64,000 nucleotides of DNA from Eutypella sp. D-1 (lineage: Eukaryota > Ascomycota > Sordariomycetes > Xylariales > Diatrypaceae): contig JAJTTP010000016.1 in assembly GCA_023313575.1 (NCBI GenBank), positions 620,001-684,000 on the forward strand, read 5' to 3'. The notes beneath the pieces are model-generated. The model saw only the letters and a list, made by a program, of their open reading frames with translations, was not told the origin of the DNA and ran no database searches. Below, piece after piece: positions 34,433 through 45,176 of the stretch (positions within the stretch are counted from its first letter, which is position 1; each line of letters starts with the position of its first letter). The translations under genes were made by a program, and so were the position numbers.

Positions 34433-35886
34433 GATGTAGATATGGGAGGATGAACTGAGGAGAAATGGCTGTATTATCCGATGACTTGTTGATGAAAGAA
34501 GAATCTGTCGATGTTGAACGGGGTGTCAAAAGGAGGTACCATCGGGCACTTCTTATACTGAAGGGTCGTGGTCTCTTCACCTGTCTCTGAACCGTGCTGA
34601 CAAAACCGAGACGACACTACGTGAATCTACCGTTTCATTCACAAGAGTCCACCGCATTCTATCGTCGATTGCAAGGTAGAAGCATACCAAACGATCTAGC
34701 CTCCATGATAAGATGAGGGAAATCCCGCTTCTCGACTCATGCTTAGTAACAACGTCTAGGGCTTCCACGTTTTAGATCAACAGCTGCCGGAGAGTTATTG
34801 AGTCGAGGCTTTGGCGAAAAAGGAGTTAGGATTTACGTACATACACACGTTATGTGGTATCACGTAACCAGTAGGTCCATCTACATTGATAGCTTGCTTT
34901 TGCGTAGCCTTTAGAGCATTAATACGATTAGCGGATATCGACTTGTGTCACATCAGCGTTATGCCTCAAGTCACGGGAAATTTCTGGAACGGTAGGAAAG
35001 GAGTTATTGTCCCGCTCGGAGACTTTCCTGACTCGAGTTCGCCCGGGTAGATCCAGATCTGGCATCCACTGCTTTCCGTCCGTAAAAGCCGGCCGGGAAT
35101 TGTCTAATGGGTGCCGGATTTATCGGTCATTGTAGCCTCCCGACGTTCCTAGTGGATGTTGAGAGGACTAAAAACTAAAAGGCCCGCCAGCGTTGCGAGA
35201 GGAGGCCTATATCCTCTAGTGCGCTTCAACGGTCAACCACGCCAACAGAAAATAACAAAACTCGAAGAGAAGCTAAGGCGAGATCATTATTTGCCTAAGT
35301 ACGGGTATAACTTCTGCGGTAGGGCTGATTCCAAATTTGTTTATGTTGAGCAACCAGCTTCTAAAGTTGTAGAGCAAATCATCTAATGGTCTGGTTTTTA
35401 ATGCGTAAAAAGGAAAAGAAAAAGGGAAACTGTGAAGTCGCAGGTACTGGATCATCTATTTACATATATAGATCCAAAAACAATGAAAGATCTGCGTCAG
35501 GCCAGAGATCATAAAAAGGAGAGGTGAAGTCATGTCAGCACAGTATTCAGGGGCCGGGTTATGCATTAAGTGAGGCTGACAGTATCTTCCAGGGCGTTTG
35601 GGCACCTGTGCAATGACTGAGTGACTGGAAGGTCAATACGTACCTAGGTACTTAAGTACTCTTAGTTGATTGGAGCTTGGCAATTGCTCTGCACCAATCA
35701 TTAATTCTCCTTGACCCACATGAAAGATATGCAACTAGCGGTTTTGATATCTTCAGTACAACTTTTTCAGTTCACTATTTCCTCTTGCAACGCAATCGCA
35801 CTTCTTATAATTGATAACGCGTGACAACCTTTAAATTCAGCGACATAGGATACAGAAGACGAATTCAAATTCTCATCTAGTACAAA
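34433..35886. other. Divergent intergenic, 1.45 kb
   Basis: Between SDR (-) and Cms1 (+). It contains an exact TACCTAGGTA at 35641-35650 and a featureless 76-codon frame at 35156-35386. No gene is supported. Confidence 0.5.
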
Positions 35887-36899
35887 ATGTCAAAATCAGA
35901 GCAGATGGCTTCCAAGTCGAAGTCGAAGAAACGTTCGCGGGACGACGACGGTGGTTCCCGGAAGCGGAAGAAGTCCGGCTTCGAGCAGGACGATCTCCTG
36001 TTCGACACCGAGACCGGGGTGAATAGGGCCCTTGCCCTCATGGATAGCCAGTTGATGGCCGACCACCTTGCTCAGAAGACGAGCAGGTTCGGCACGGACC
36101 TCAGTCCTATCGAGCTGTCCGACCTATATATCTCACGTGAGTCGACCCCTTCAGCCAGCTCGCCGTGTCGGCAGCCCGCTCACTAACTGCCGCTAGCCAA
36201 CTCGATCCGGGACTCAACTTCGTTTGAAGACACCCGGAGTCTGGGGAACCTTCCCCAGTTCCTAGAGAAGTTCTCGGAGAACCCCGAGCGCCTAGGAGAG
36301 GCGCCCAAGGAAAATGGATCCCCTCATACCATCATCGTCACGGGGGCCGGTCTAAGGGCGGCCGATCTCGTTAGGTAAGTACTTGTACTTGTCTCTGAGG
36401 AAGACATGTACGTGACGCGAAAACTAATTGCATATAGGTCGGTGAGGAAGTATCAGAAGAAAAACAACTCCGTCGCGAAGCTGGTATGGTGAACCCTTAT
36501 TTGACTGGACTGATTGAGGCGGCCAACTTCTAACCCTTTCGACAGTTTGCCAAGCACATCAAGATCGAGGAGAGCACGCAGTTCCTGAAGACGCACCGCA
36601 CAGGTATCGCGGTGGGAACTCCGAAACGGCTGAGCGATCTCGTCGAGAACGGTTGGTCTCCCGTGCTGCCTCAACCCCCATGTGCCGTCGTCGCTCTCGC
36701 TAACCGGCCCCTTGCAGGATCATTGTCGCTCAATAGTCTCGAGAGGCTGGTCGTTGACGCGTCGCATATCGACCAGAAGAAGCGGGGCGTGCTGGACATG
36801 AAGGACACCATGATGCCGCTCGCGAGCTGGCTGTCGAGGCCGGAGTTCAAGGAGAGGTACACGGATTCCGAAAAGCCACTGCACCTGCTTTTCTATTGA
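35887..36899 (+). CDS. CMS1: Cms1-like small-subunit processome protein, five exons
   Basis: Exons 35887-36136, 36197-36374, 36438-36483, 36546-36651 and 36718-36899 give 253 residues. A Lys/Arg/Asp-rich N-terminus (SKSKKRSRDDDGG, RKRKK) is a likely nucleolar signal. The conserved core includes ELSDLYISPNSIRD, TIIVTGAGLRAADLVR, FAKHIKIEES, GIAVGTPKRLSDL and LERLVVDASHIDQKKRG, an ordering that resembles a degenerate DEAD-box helicase core. Yeast Cms1 and human CMSS1 belong to the 90S pre-ribosome with U3 (family knowledge). The last intron (66 nt) has no stop and is in frame, so a retained form of 275 residues is possible; its CTAAC branch site supports splicing. Confidence 0.9.
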
Positions 36900-37549
36900 A
36901 CTATTAGCTAGGCCCCTTCCTACTCCCGCACTTGTTTTCATGTTTCATGGCGACGGCGTTAGGATTTGACTATTCCGGAAACTACGTTTGACTTCTGCGC
37001 GGGGCGTTGCCAATTCGAACCCAGCCTCATAGTTTGGGTTTCTCCTACCAACTCTCTTCTGAAGCATTTCTAGGTAGCACCCTCCCTCTATTTATTTAGT
37101 CAACAGAGAAATGAGAAGCCTTCAGTTTCAAGTCGAAGGTGCGACTCATCCCGTAATATGGCTCGAGGGGCGAAATCCATGGATATTAGACCCTGATGAT
37201 CTCGCATCGAGCTTTTTCCATTACCAAACTGCAATTATCAACATCAACACATCACCTCCTGACATTGTCACTCTTTTTGGATCCTTCACTTCCACAACAT
37301 TCGTTCAAACCTCTCTTTTTTGGTTGATCTTTTCCTTCTTTTCTTTTTTTGGATGTGTTCATTTCTATGTCCCCTCATTCCTTCGCTTTGCAACAAAAGA
37401 TTTATTGGATCAGGAAAGAGGAAAACACAGAAAGATACAGCAAAGGCTACGATAGCGCTCTTGAGATAGATCATCACCCGCCTTACCCTACTTACCGCTA
37501 GTAGAAGATCAAAAAAAATCAAAATAAGAGAGGTTTCAGATTCACCAGA
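36900..37549. other. Intergenic, 650 bp
   Basis: Between Cms1 and the CFEM gene. A 114-codon frame (37111-37455) is hydrophobic and unrecognised; I treat it as non-coding or leader sequence. Confidence 0.45.
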
Positions 37550-38702
37550 ATGAAGTACACAGGCATCTACCTTTCATACCTCCTGCTAATCGCCGTCATC
37601 CCACGCCCGAGCGCCTCCACGGATGTCGCTCCGCCTAGTAAGACTCCATGTATATATTTTTGACCTTTGTTCAGTGAACCGCGATCTCGCTAACTTCGCT
37701 GGGCAAACAGGTTGTGCGTCGAGATGCATGGTCGATAGTCTGTTCGTGACGCAATGCACCGATACCACATGTCTATGTCACGAAAAGCGATATCAGAAGG
37801 TTTGTTTACCACGCATTGGCACATACACAATACATCCCCAGTTTCCATTGCATAATTTATTACTCCATCCATCCCTCACCTAGGCCAACGGGCATCCTCT
37901 CTCCCGAAGCTAGCTAACCCCCCTTTCCCGCTCTCTTCAGTCCCTCTTTCAATGCCTTTACGCGCAATGCGACGCAGCGCAGTACGGCCCGGCGCTCAGC
38001 CACACGATCGTGACGTGTCTGGGCACGGGATCCGACATCTACATGATGATGGCGGCGCCGGTGCCGGGGCAGGAGCACGCGGACGCTAGCGGCGACGACG
38101 CCACGAAAACCGACGAGCTCCTCCGCAGACGCGAGGCCGAGTACCTCGCCGGTCGCCCGCAAGACCAGCTCCCCGAGGTTCCCGGGCTCCTGGGCCTGCG
38201 GCAGGAGAGCGTGGAGCCCGTGCCCGCACCTGCGCTCCCCACGCCCCCCGCGCCCCCCATCGGTGACTGTTGCGTCGGCGGCGGCGTCACGAAGACGGCT
38301 ACTACGACCCTCGTCAGCACCACCACCGCCACCATCGCCTACGTTCCCAGCGCGACGGGAGCGTACGCGGCCGGCGGCGGATATCACCAATATCCCGACA
38401 ACCCCGCCGCCAACAGCGTAAACAGCGATAGGAGTGGAGAGCCTGCCACAGCGGGTGCCGTGGTCGCCGGCGGTGATCCGGACAATGGTGCTGCTGCTGA
38501 GAATAGCATGGGCACGGACACGGGCACGGGCACCACCGTGCCCACCAGCTCTGCGCCGGCCATGCCGCCCTGGCTCGCCCACCTGTCGAGGAGTAAGACC
38601 ACTCGCCCGCGGGTGTCGTCGTGGTCCTCCTTTGCGGGCCTCGTGCTCTGGGTCGCCGCCGCCGTCGTCCAGGATATCTGGTTCCACCCCGACAGCCTGT
38701 AG
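37550..38702 (+). CDS. Secreted CFEM-domain protein, three exons
   Basis: Exons 37550-37637, 37711-37799 and 37941-38702 give 312 residues. A signal peptide (about residues 1-23: MKYTGIYLSYLLLIAVI) leads directly into a CFEM domain with all eight cysteines: CASRC, TQC, TTCLC, FQC, AQC and VTC. The Asp three residues before the fourth Cys (C-T-D-T-T-C), typical of haem-binding CFEM proteins, is present. A long Ser/Thr/Ala/Gly/Pro-rich stalk follows, then a hydrophobic end (FAGLVLWVAAAVV) that finishes with charged residues, so a GPI signal is doubtful and a single-span anchor is possible. CFEM proteins act in haem uptake, adhesion or host interaction (family knowledge). Confidence 0.88.
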
Positions 38703-39554
38703 TGGATGGACAAAAACATCGCTGTTACACGAACGCGAAGAAACTACTTCAATTAATTGGCTTATACTTCTTACGGATCGGACTACGGGGAGTTTGTGTG
38801 TGTTCTTTGACATTGCTGGATAATGCTTATACCCAAGGGGATTGATTGTAGTGTACTGGGAAGTCGCATGTTATGTTATGTTAGCTAACCCGGGAAGGAA
38901 GGATTGGGGAACGAGAGTGAGTATAGGATTACATATTGATATCTGGGTTGCTTTAATTAATGGATTGGTTGGTTGGTTGGTTGGTTGGTTTTTTTTTATA
39001 ACATTATATTCGGTTCTCGTTTTGGGGGCGGCTCGCTAATGAATGCTGGGCTTGGGCTATTCTTATGTATCGCGTACTTCGTGTCCAAGGAGGAAAGGAA
39101 AGAAAAAGGAGGGAAGGGATTAGAACTCCCCCCATCTTCATGACTTAGATAGTTACACCCAGCTGAATGAATAAGATACCTTACTTACTTACTCTTACTC
39201 TAGTTAATAGGGTTTTTTTTGGGGGGGGGTTTTTTTTTCCATGTGGCCATGGTTATGGTTATGGTCAGTATAAACGGTAGCCCCAAGTGCACAGCTCACG
39301 GCTTGAAGTGCCAGCGCCAGCGTCCGCGCGATTACTTCTGGGGAGGTCCGGATGGGGTGATAAGTGTAGCTGTTTTTGTTTTTTTTTTTTTGTTTTTTTT
39401 TTTGAAATGAAGGTATTATCACCGTACCCGATTATATGAAAAGCCCCCAGACGCCCATCATACCTTTCCGTGTCCATAGACGACGTATCCGTACTCCCCC
39501 CCCCTCCCCCTCCTGCCTCCAAAAAAAAAAAAGGAAGCGAGTTCGAGGGAAACT
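38703..39554. other. Convergent intergenic, 852 bp
   Basis: Between the CFEM gene and the NTF2-like gene. Contains GGTT repeats (about 38965-38989), T runs, a G run near 39219, and T/C runs at 39374-39400. No gene is supported. Confidence 0.5.
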
Positions 39555-40197
39555 CTACCAGTGCTCCTCGCCGATATGAACAGAATTCACATCGACACCG
39601 TCGACGAACCACCTCTCGGCCTCGGTGATGGGCACGTTATTCGCGCTCATCTGCCGCTTGCGCATCAGGCCGTCGGGCGCGAAAGTCCAGTCTTCTAGGC
39701 CGTAGGTGCGGTACCATTGCTTCTTCCCCTCCCCATCCCCATCCTCCTTCTCCTGTCCCGTCTGCCTCTCCGCCTCATGTCCTTGCTCCTCCTGCCCCTC
39801 AGAGGAGGAGTACCACTCGTACCAGAACTGCACGGCGATTTTATCACCCGAGAACGAGAAGAGCTCCTTCCGCAATCGATATCCCCTCTCCCGCGCCCAT
39901 TTCGACCGCAGGAACGAGGCGATGGCCTCCCGGCCTTCCAGGAATACGTCCCGGTTTCGCCAGATGCTGTCAGGTGTGTAGGCTAGTTTTACTTTGTCTG
40001 GGTCCCTAGGGAGGGGGGGGGTGTTAGTGCTTGCTGCTGCGGGCGTGGTGTATATATATAGAGAGAGAGGGGGGGAGGGGAGGAAGGGGGGTAAGTTACT
40101 TCGTGTTCCATGCGTCCTGTGCTGCTTTGACTTTAATCTGGGCCGTCTCGGCCGTGAAGGGCGGGTAAGGCGGCCTTCCTTGGTTTTCGGCTGCCAT
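39555..40197 (-). CDS. NTF2-like protein, DUF1348 family, two exons
   Basis: Exons 40100-40197 and 39555-40005 (coding order) give 182 residues; AA|G joins to KDPDKV in phase. The fold is the SnoaL/NTF2-like DUF1348 type: [65 protein letters not shown], then WYRTYGLEDWTFAPDGLMRKRQMSANN. A Glu/Gln/Gly-rich loop interrupts the sheet. Family members are small cytosolic proteins whose biochemical role is unsettled. Intron contains G/A-rich runs and TATATATA. Divergent from Pmp20. Confidence 0.9.
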
Positions 40198-41760
40198 GGC
40201 GTGTTTATTTTCCCGTAAATAACTGACTGAGGTTGCGCAGATGGTTTGAAGTCGCCGAATTTCTTTTGTCCCACGATAGCTAAGCTAGGTAGATTCCCGC
40301 CCCACAGCGTAGAAGAGAAGAGGTTCCAGCTTTATATCACTAGTTAGGGTTGTGGTTGTGCCTTTGCTTGAAAGTGTTGATGATTCATACCTAGTAGCTC
40401 AATAAGCGTGCAGACTAAATTCGCGGAGGTGATGGCTAGGCTAGGCCGGGATTGATCCTGTGTCTGTCGTCGTTGCCACTCAAATCCCGAGGAGGTAAGT
40501 ATCTTAGGCCTAATGGCCGCTTAGGGAGCGCCCGGCCGGCGAACGGTCCATCGGCGTTGCCAAGACATTACATTGTTTCTTGCCTATACGCGGCGTCGTT
40601 GGAATCTAGATTCCAATGCAATGAATGGTTTTAGAGGTTGTTTCGTGTCTGATATATGCTATCCGATGTTTCATACTACCTACGTCTGTACTCGTTCTCC
40701 GATATCACCGACAATAGCGAAGAACTTGGTAATTCGCCGAGACGCTGATTTGATTTATGTATGTATTATTTGTTCTCTAACATTCATTCATCATTACACA
40801 CTCAACTTCTGAAGAACCTAGAGTAGGGCAGCATCCCGAGAAAGAACCGCCGGGGTATGCAAAGCGAGCTGCACCGCATCGCACCGCACCGCACCGCACC
40901 CGCACCATGCCCGCACTTATTTCGATAGCTCATCACTAACGCCATCATCATATCACCTGTTCAAGTAACCTTACCTTACCAACCCACCCTTTCCACCACA
41001 AAGCTGATAATGAGTTCGGCCTCGGCTCGGACGACCGACGGAGCTTGTTGAAATAAATAAAATGGAAAAATAAAATAAAATTGGGACTTCTGGACCGGGA
41101 GTTGCGGGCTCCGGATTGTCCGACTTCGGAAGGGTGATGTTTATGGAATAAAATAAAATGGGGTGTGAGGTGTAAGTGGGGAGGAATGACGGAATGAACC
41201 GACCCCTCCGTCCCCCCCCTCCCCGCTATTGTATCTTCTCCCTGAAGTACCCCTCCAAAGTTGCATTGCTTCCAGATACCTTACCCCTCCCTCAACACAG
41301 GTAGATTATAGAGCGATAAGATGCTTCCAAATAGGCCTATGTATCTGATCTGTGTCTCGTCCGTGGGTGGCCCTCAAGGTTGTCCTATTAGGGGATAGCG
41401 ACATACCAATGATGGATACCCACACACTTCAAGGCTGCCTACCTACTTGGGAACTTCTGAGGTAGGTAGCTAAGTTCAGGTTGGTAGTTAAGTGTACCTT
41501 GGGCTAGTAATCGGGTAGCTTGCTTATTAGGTAGAGCTCTAGTGCTGTCATAAGGTACTAGGTATTTTATAAAGGTGAAAGGTATAAAGCTCATCCACGA
41601 CCCCTCCATGTGCTGCTATACAGAATAACAAGTAAATCTAAAAGTGTACATATATAACTTCACACCCGACATATCTCATCCTTTGCCCGATTATTTCCAG
41701 CCCTCATTCTCACACCCTCTCTAGACCAACAATTACCTAGATATAGATATAACAGCAAAG
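40198..41760. other. Divergent intergenic, 1.56 kb
   Basis: Between the NTF2-like gene (-) and Pmp20 (+). Has a GCACC tandem near 40868-40902, AAATAAAAT repeats near 41054-41082 and TAGGTA-type motifs. No gene is supported. Confidence 0.5.
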
Positions 41761-42673
41761 ATGACCACCACCCTCAAGCCCGGAGACGCCTTCCCCGAGA
41801 ACGTCAAGTTCTCCTACATCCCCTACCAGCCCGAGAACGAGGCCGTCACGGCCTGCGGTATCCCCCAGCCCTACGATGCGAGCAAGGGTAAGTTCAACAG
41901 TTCAACGATAACTACATTCATCTTGAGATCAGGATAGTGTCGTTTTGTCATACACTGCACCTGTGTCGAGCTGTATTCTGTCGATTTATATTTCCCTGAA
42001 GAGGCGCATTGCATTTTCTGCCCTTTCTGCAAGACCTGCCCTGTCTTGTCCTGCCTACCTCCCACACCAGTCCATCCTTGACATCACCCCGTACCACGAC
42101 ACCAACATACCTCGTTACACACCTATCTACGTCCCTAACCCACCCCAAAAAGACCTCTACTGACCTGCCTTAACTTCCGGAAACACAGAATTCAAGAACA
42201 AGAAGGTAGTGCTGGTCTCGGTACCGGGAGCGTTCACGCCGACGTGCCAGAACGACCACGTGCCGGGGTACATCCGGCTGCTGCCGGAGCTGAAAGCCAA
42301 GGGCGTCGACCAGGTCATCGTCATCGGCTACAACGACGCCTTCGTCATGGCTGCCTGGGGTAAAGCTAATGGTGTTAAGGGTGAAGATATCGTATGTGGC
42401 TCCCCTACCCTACCTTATCCTCAACTTCTTCCCCTGATCTAGTAGGAAAGGAAAGAGAGAGAGAGAGATAGAAGACTAACACCGGTGGACAACAAATAGA
42501 TTTTCGCCTCAGATGACGAAGCCGCTTTCAGCACAACCCTAGGCTGGACCCTGGGCCCCCGCACCGCCCGCTACGCCGTCGTCGTCGACCACGGCAAGGT
42601 CGTCTACGCTGAGAAGGAACCTACCCGCTCCCTTGACGTCTCGAGCGCTGAGACCGTGCTTTCGAAGTTGTGA
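41761..42673 (+). CDS. PMP20: Peroxisomal peroxiredoxin, Pmp20/Asp f 3 type, three exons
   Basis: Exons 41761-41887, 42189-42391 and 42500-42673 give 167 residues. The thioredoxin-fold peroxiredoxin has its peroxidatic cysteine in PGAFTPTCQNDH (Cys62), plus Cys32 in TACGIP. These match the C61 and C31 pair described for the Aspergillus Asp f 3 enzyme (family knowledge). The C-terminus is SKL, a canonical PTS1, so peroxisomal import is expected. It reduces peroxides, using thioredoxin or another thiol donor, and would complement the fatty-acid oxidase load of peroxisomes. Intron 1 is unusually long here (301 nt). Convergent with eL24. Confidence 0.95.
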
Positions 42674-43894
42674 GCCCCGCTGTTGTGAGAGCTGGGGATG
42701 GTATATTAAGGGGGTGTGTTGGAATGGATGGATGGATGGATGGATGGATGTCTGATGCGGGGTGTAGGAGGGAAGGAGGTACTACTCCGAGCGCCCATGC
42801 GAACTTTAGATCTCTAGAGATGAAATGCGCGTAAACTCGAATAGAGAAATCTAAGAATATACCAAAATTCACCTCCTTATTTATGCCCATGAACACGAGC
42901 TGAAAGAAAAAAAAAACCGTTCATCATGCATTCCATCCCACCCTATTCCATACCGGTCCCCTTCCCCCCCACCCTCTTGCTTCTTCTACAGTTGCTGGCT
43001 GGTGATCATATATCGAACAACAGTATCCCCCCATTTACCTTTTATCTTTACCTTTATCTTTTATCTCATACCCCTCCCAGGTACGTCCTATGTGATGTAA
43101 AAGATGCGGGGGGGAGGGGGGCGTCCTTGATTTACTTCTTTACGTTTCCCCATCCTTCTCTTCTTCTTCGCACACGCCAGACATTTGCATCGTGGGGATT
43201 CGGGGGAACGTTGTCATTTCATATAGATAGATAGACAGATCGTGTGTAGAACAAGAGCAAGAACAGGAGTAAGAGCGAAGCGGGTAGTTGGATCAATGAA
43301 GCTGCTAACTGACGGGACCACGTGAACGGGAGGGACGCGGGTGCGTGTGATGTCTCGTCACGAAGCCGCGCGCATGTTCCCCTTTTCTTCCCGGGAAGGA
43401 CATCTTAGGGTATAGTACTTAGAGCGCCGGGTTGGCAGTTGCGAATCACCATAGCGAACCGGGGGTTGCGTAAAGTGAAATCATGTCTTTTATAACCCAC
43501 TTGACACTAGAAGACAAAAAAAAAAAAAAAAGGAGTTTGTAGTATGTAAGCCATCCAGCCGAAGACGCCGTTTTTGCACTGCCTCCCCTTCACCCGCAGT
43601 GAGATTATACTGCACTGCACTTTGGTGGTGCTAAGACACAAGACACAAGACACGATCTCTCTCATGAAACATGACATGGGGATGTGCCTGGGTTGTGACA
43701 GTTTTTTTTGGTTTGGTTTGTTTCATTTGTCTTCCTGTTGGTTCATCACCACCAGCCCTGCCTGCCTCGCTCTAGAAACCATCATCCGTCCACCCGGCCG
43801 TCGGTCCATCCGTCCTGAAATTTTGACGGCCCAGTCCGGTCCGGTTTAAAATCCCCCATCCCCAAATCCCCCTTCTTCCTCAGCTCGTCCACGT
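42674..43894. other. Convergent intergenic, 1.2 kb
   Basis: Between Pmp20 and eL24. Contains GGAT repeats (about 42721-42749), TTTACC/TTATC repeats near 43037-43062 and an A run near 43515-43531. No gene is supported. Confidence 0.5.
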
Positions 43895-44640
43895 CTACTT
43901 CGTCCGGGCCATAGGCTTCGCCTGGGCGCCCTTGGAGGCCTGCTTGCCGACGATGCGCTGGGTCTGGCCCTTGCTGGCGACGGCGGCGTTCTTGGCCTTC
44001 TCGCTCTTCTTGGCGGCGGCCTGGGCCTGCTTCTTCTCCTTGCTCTCCTTGATGGCCTGGGCGCGGGCGGCGGACCGCGCCTCCGGCCGCATCGACCGCT
44101 TCTCCTTGATCACATCGAGCGAGGCGCCGACGATGGCGCGCTGCGACTTCACGGTGCGGCGGGTGCGCTTCTTGGCGACTTCCTGTTGAGGGGGTGGGAG
44201 AAGAAAGCGGTTAGTATAGGGATGATAATGCTTTCATCTTCGTTCGTTCGTCAATCGTACCTCGGAGATACCCTTGCGGTGCTGTCGGCGGAAGAGGACG
44301 GTCCAGGCAATACGGCGGGGGTTCTTGCGCTGGAGGAATAGCGACTCGGACTTGCCCTTCTGGAATCGGAAGACCTTGCTGTCGCCTCTGACGTAGATTT
44401 TACCCTGTAGATAGAAATGGATTTTGATCAGCCCTTTGTCCCAGGAAGTTCCCACGTAGTCGTGTAATATCGTGTGTTTCATCAAATTCTTCATCGTCGT
44501 CTCCCATCCCCATCCTGTTCCTTCGCTTCCTCCAGTCCATTCCAGTCCAATACAATAAACACACAGAAATCAATCAAGTCTTTCCGTACCTTGCCCGGGT
44601 AGATTCTCTGGCCAGAGAAGGCGTCGTCGTAAGTTCTCAT
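43895..44640 (-). CDS. RPL24: Ribosomal protein eL24 (L24e), three exons
   Basis: Exons 44590-44640, 44261-44404 and 43895-44182 (coding order) give 160 residues, all junctions in phase 0. It starts [17 protein letters not shown], continues [35 protein letters not shown] and [25 protein letters not shown], and ends in an Ala/Lys-rich helix typical of eukaryotic eL24. It is a structural protein of the large subunit that forms an intersubunit bridge (family knowledge). Fungal forms lack the zinc-binding cysteines, as here. The intron cluster near the start codon is typical of fungal ribosomal protein genes. Divergent from Tad1. Confidence 0.97.
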
Positions 44641-45176
44641 TTTGACGGTATGTTGGCCTTTTTGTTATTACTAGATGAGAACTCTGGACCGTTGGGTGTT
44701 GGGGGTGTGCTGTGGGTTAGTGAAAGGTCTGGGGTGTTTTCGTGAAGAATCGCAAATTGCCCAGGTCGGGGTGTCTGTCTGTCTGTCTGTCTGTCTGTCT
44801 GCAATCAATCGCTTCGATAGGGTGGGTGGTTTGAGTGGGTGGCGCACACAATTGGGTAATTGCGGGTATTTCGTTTAAAAAAAAATCCTTGGGAACTAAA
44901 AATTGGTGCGCCGCTTGTGGGTTTGGAATGACTCAGCTTATCGATACCCGCTAGTGTAACTTCGATTTAGGGTCTGATTGAAATGTGGCTGGAGCGTGGC
45001 TGGTTTTATCCCTAAATACAAGCAAGTTAAGCTAGCCTCCCCTGCGTGCAAACCTTCGATATAACGATACTGTATATCCATTCTTTCCACCCTACCTACC
45101 AAGGAACTTGAGCGACTCCGTAGTCTGAACGCTCTTCCACCCGCTGACGTTCTCCGGATCCTAGAATCATGTCTCG
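44641..45176. promoter_or_regulatory. Divergent promoter region, eL24 / Tad1
   Basis: 536 bp between the starts. Holds a run of seven GTCT units (about 44769-44799) and a GT-rich stretch close to eL24. A three-codon upstream frame (ATGTCTCGATGA, 45169-45180) overlaps the Tad1 start. Confidence 0.5.

Noticed and set aside
35156..35386. 76-codon plus-strand frame
   Set aside because: No family resemblance, lies in a gene-poor spacer.
36985..37060. tRNA-like box B (GGTTCGAA on the minus strand)
   Set aside because: No matching box A, acceptor stem or stable T stem could be drawn.
37111..37455. 114-codon plus-strand frame upstream of the CFEM gene
   Set aside because: Hydrophobic, T/Phe-rich sequence from a pyrimidine-rich leader; no domain.
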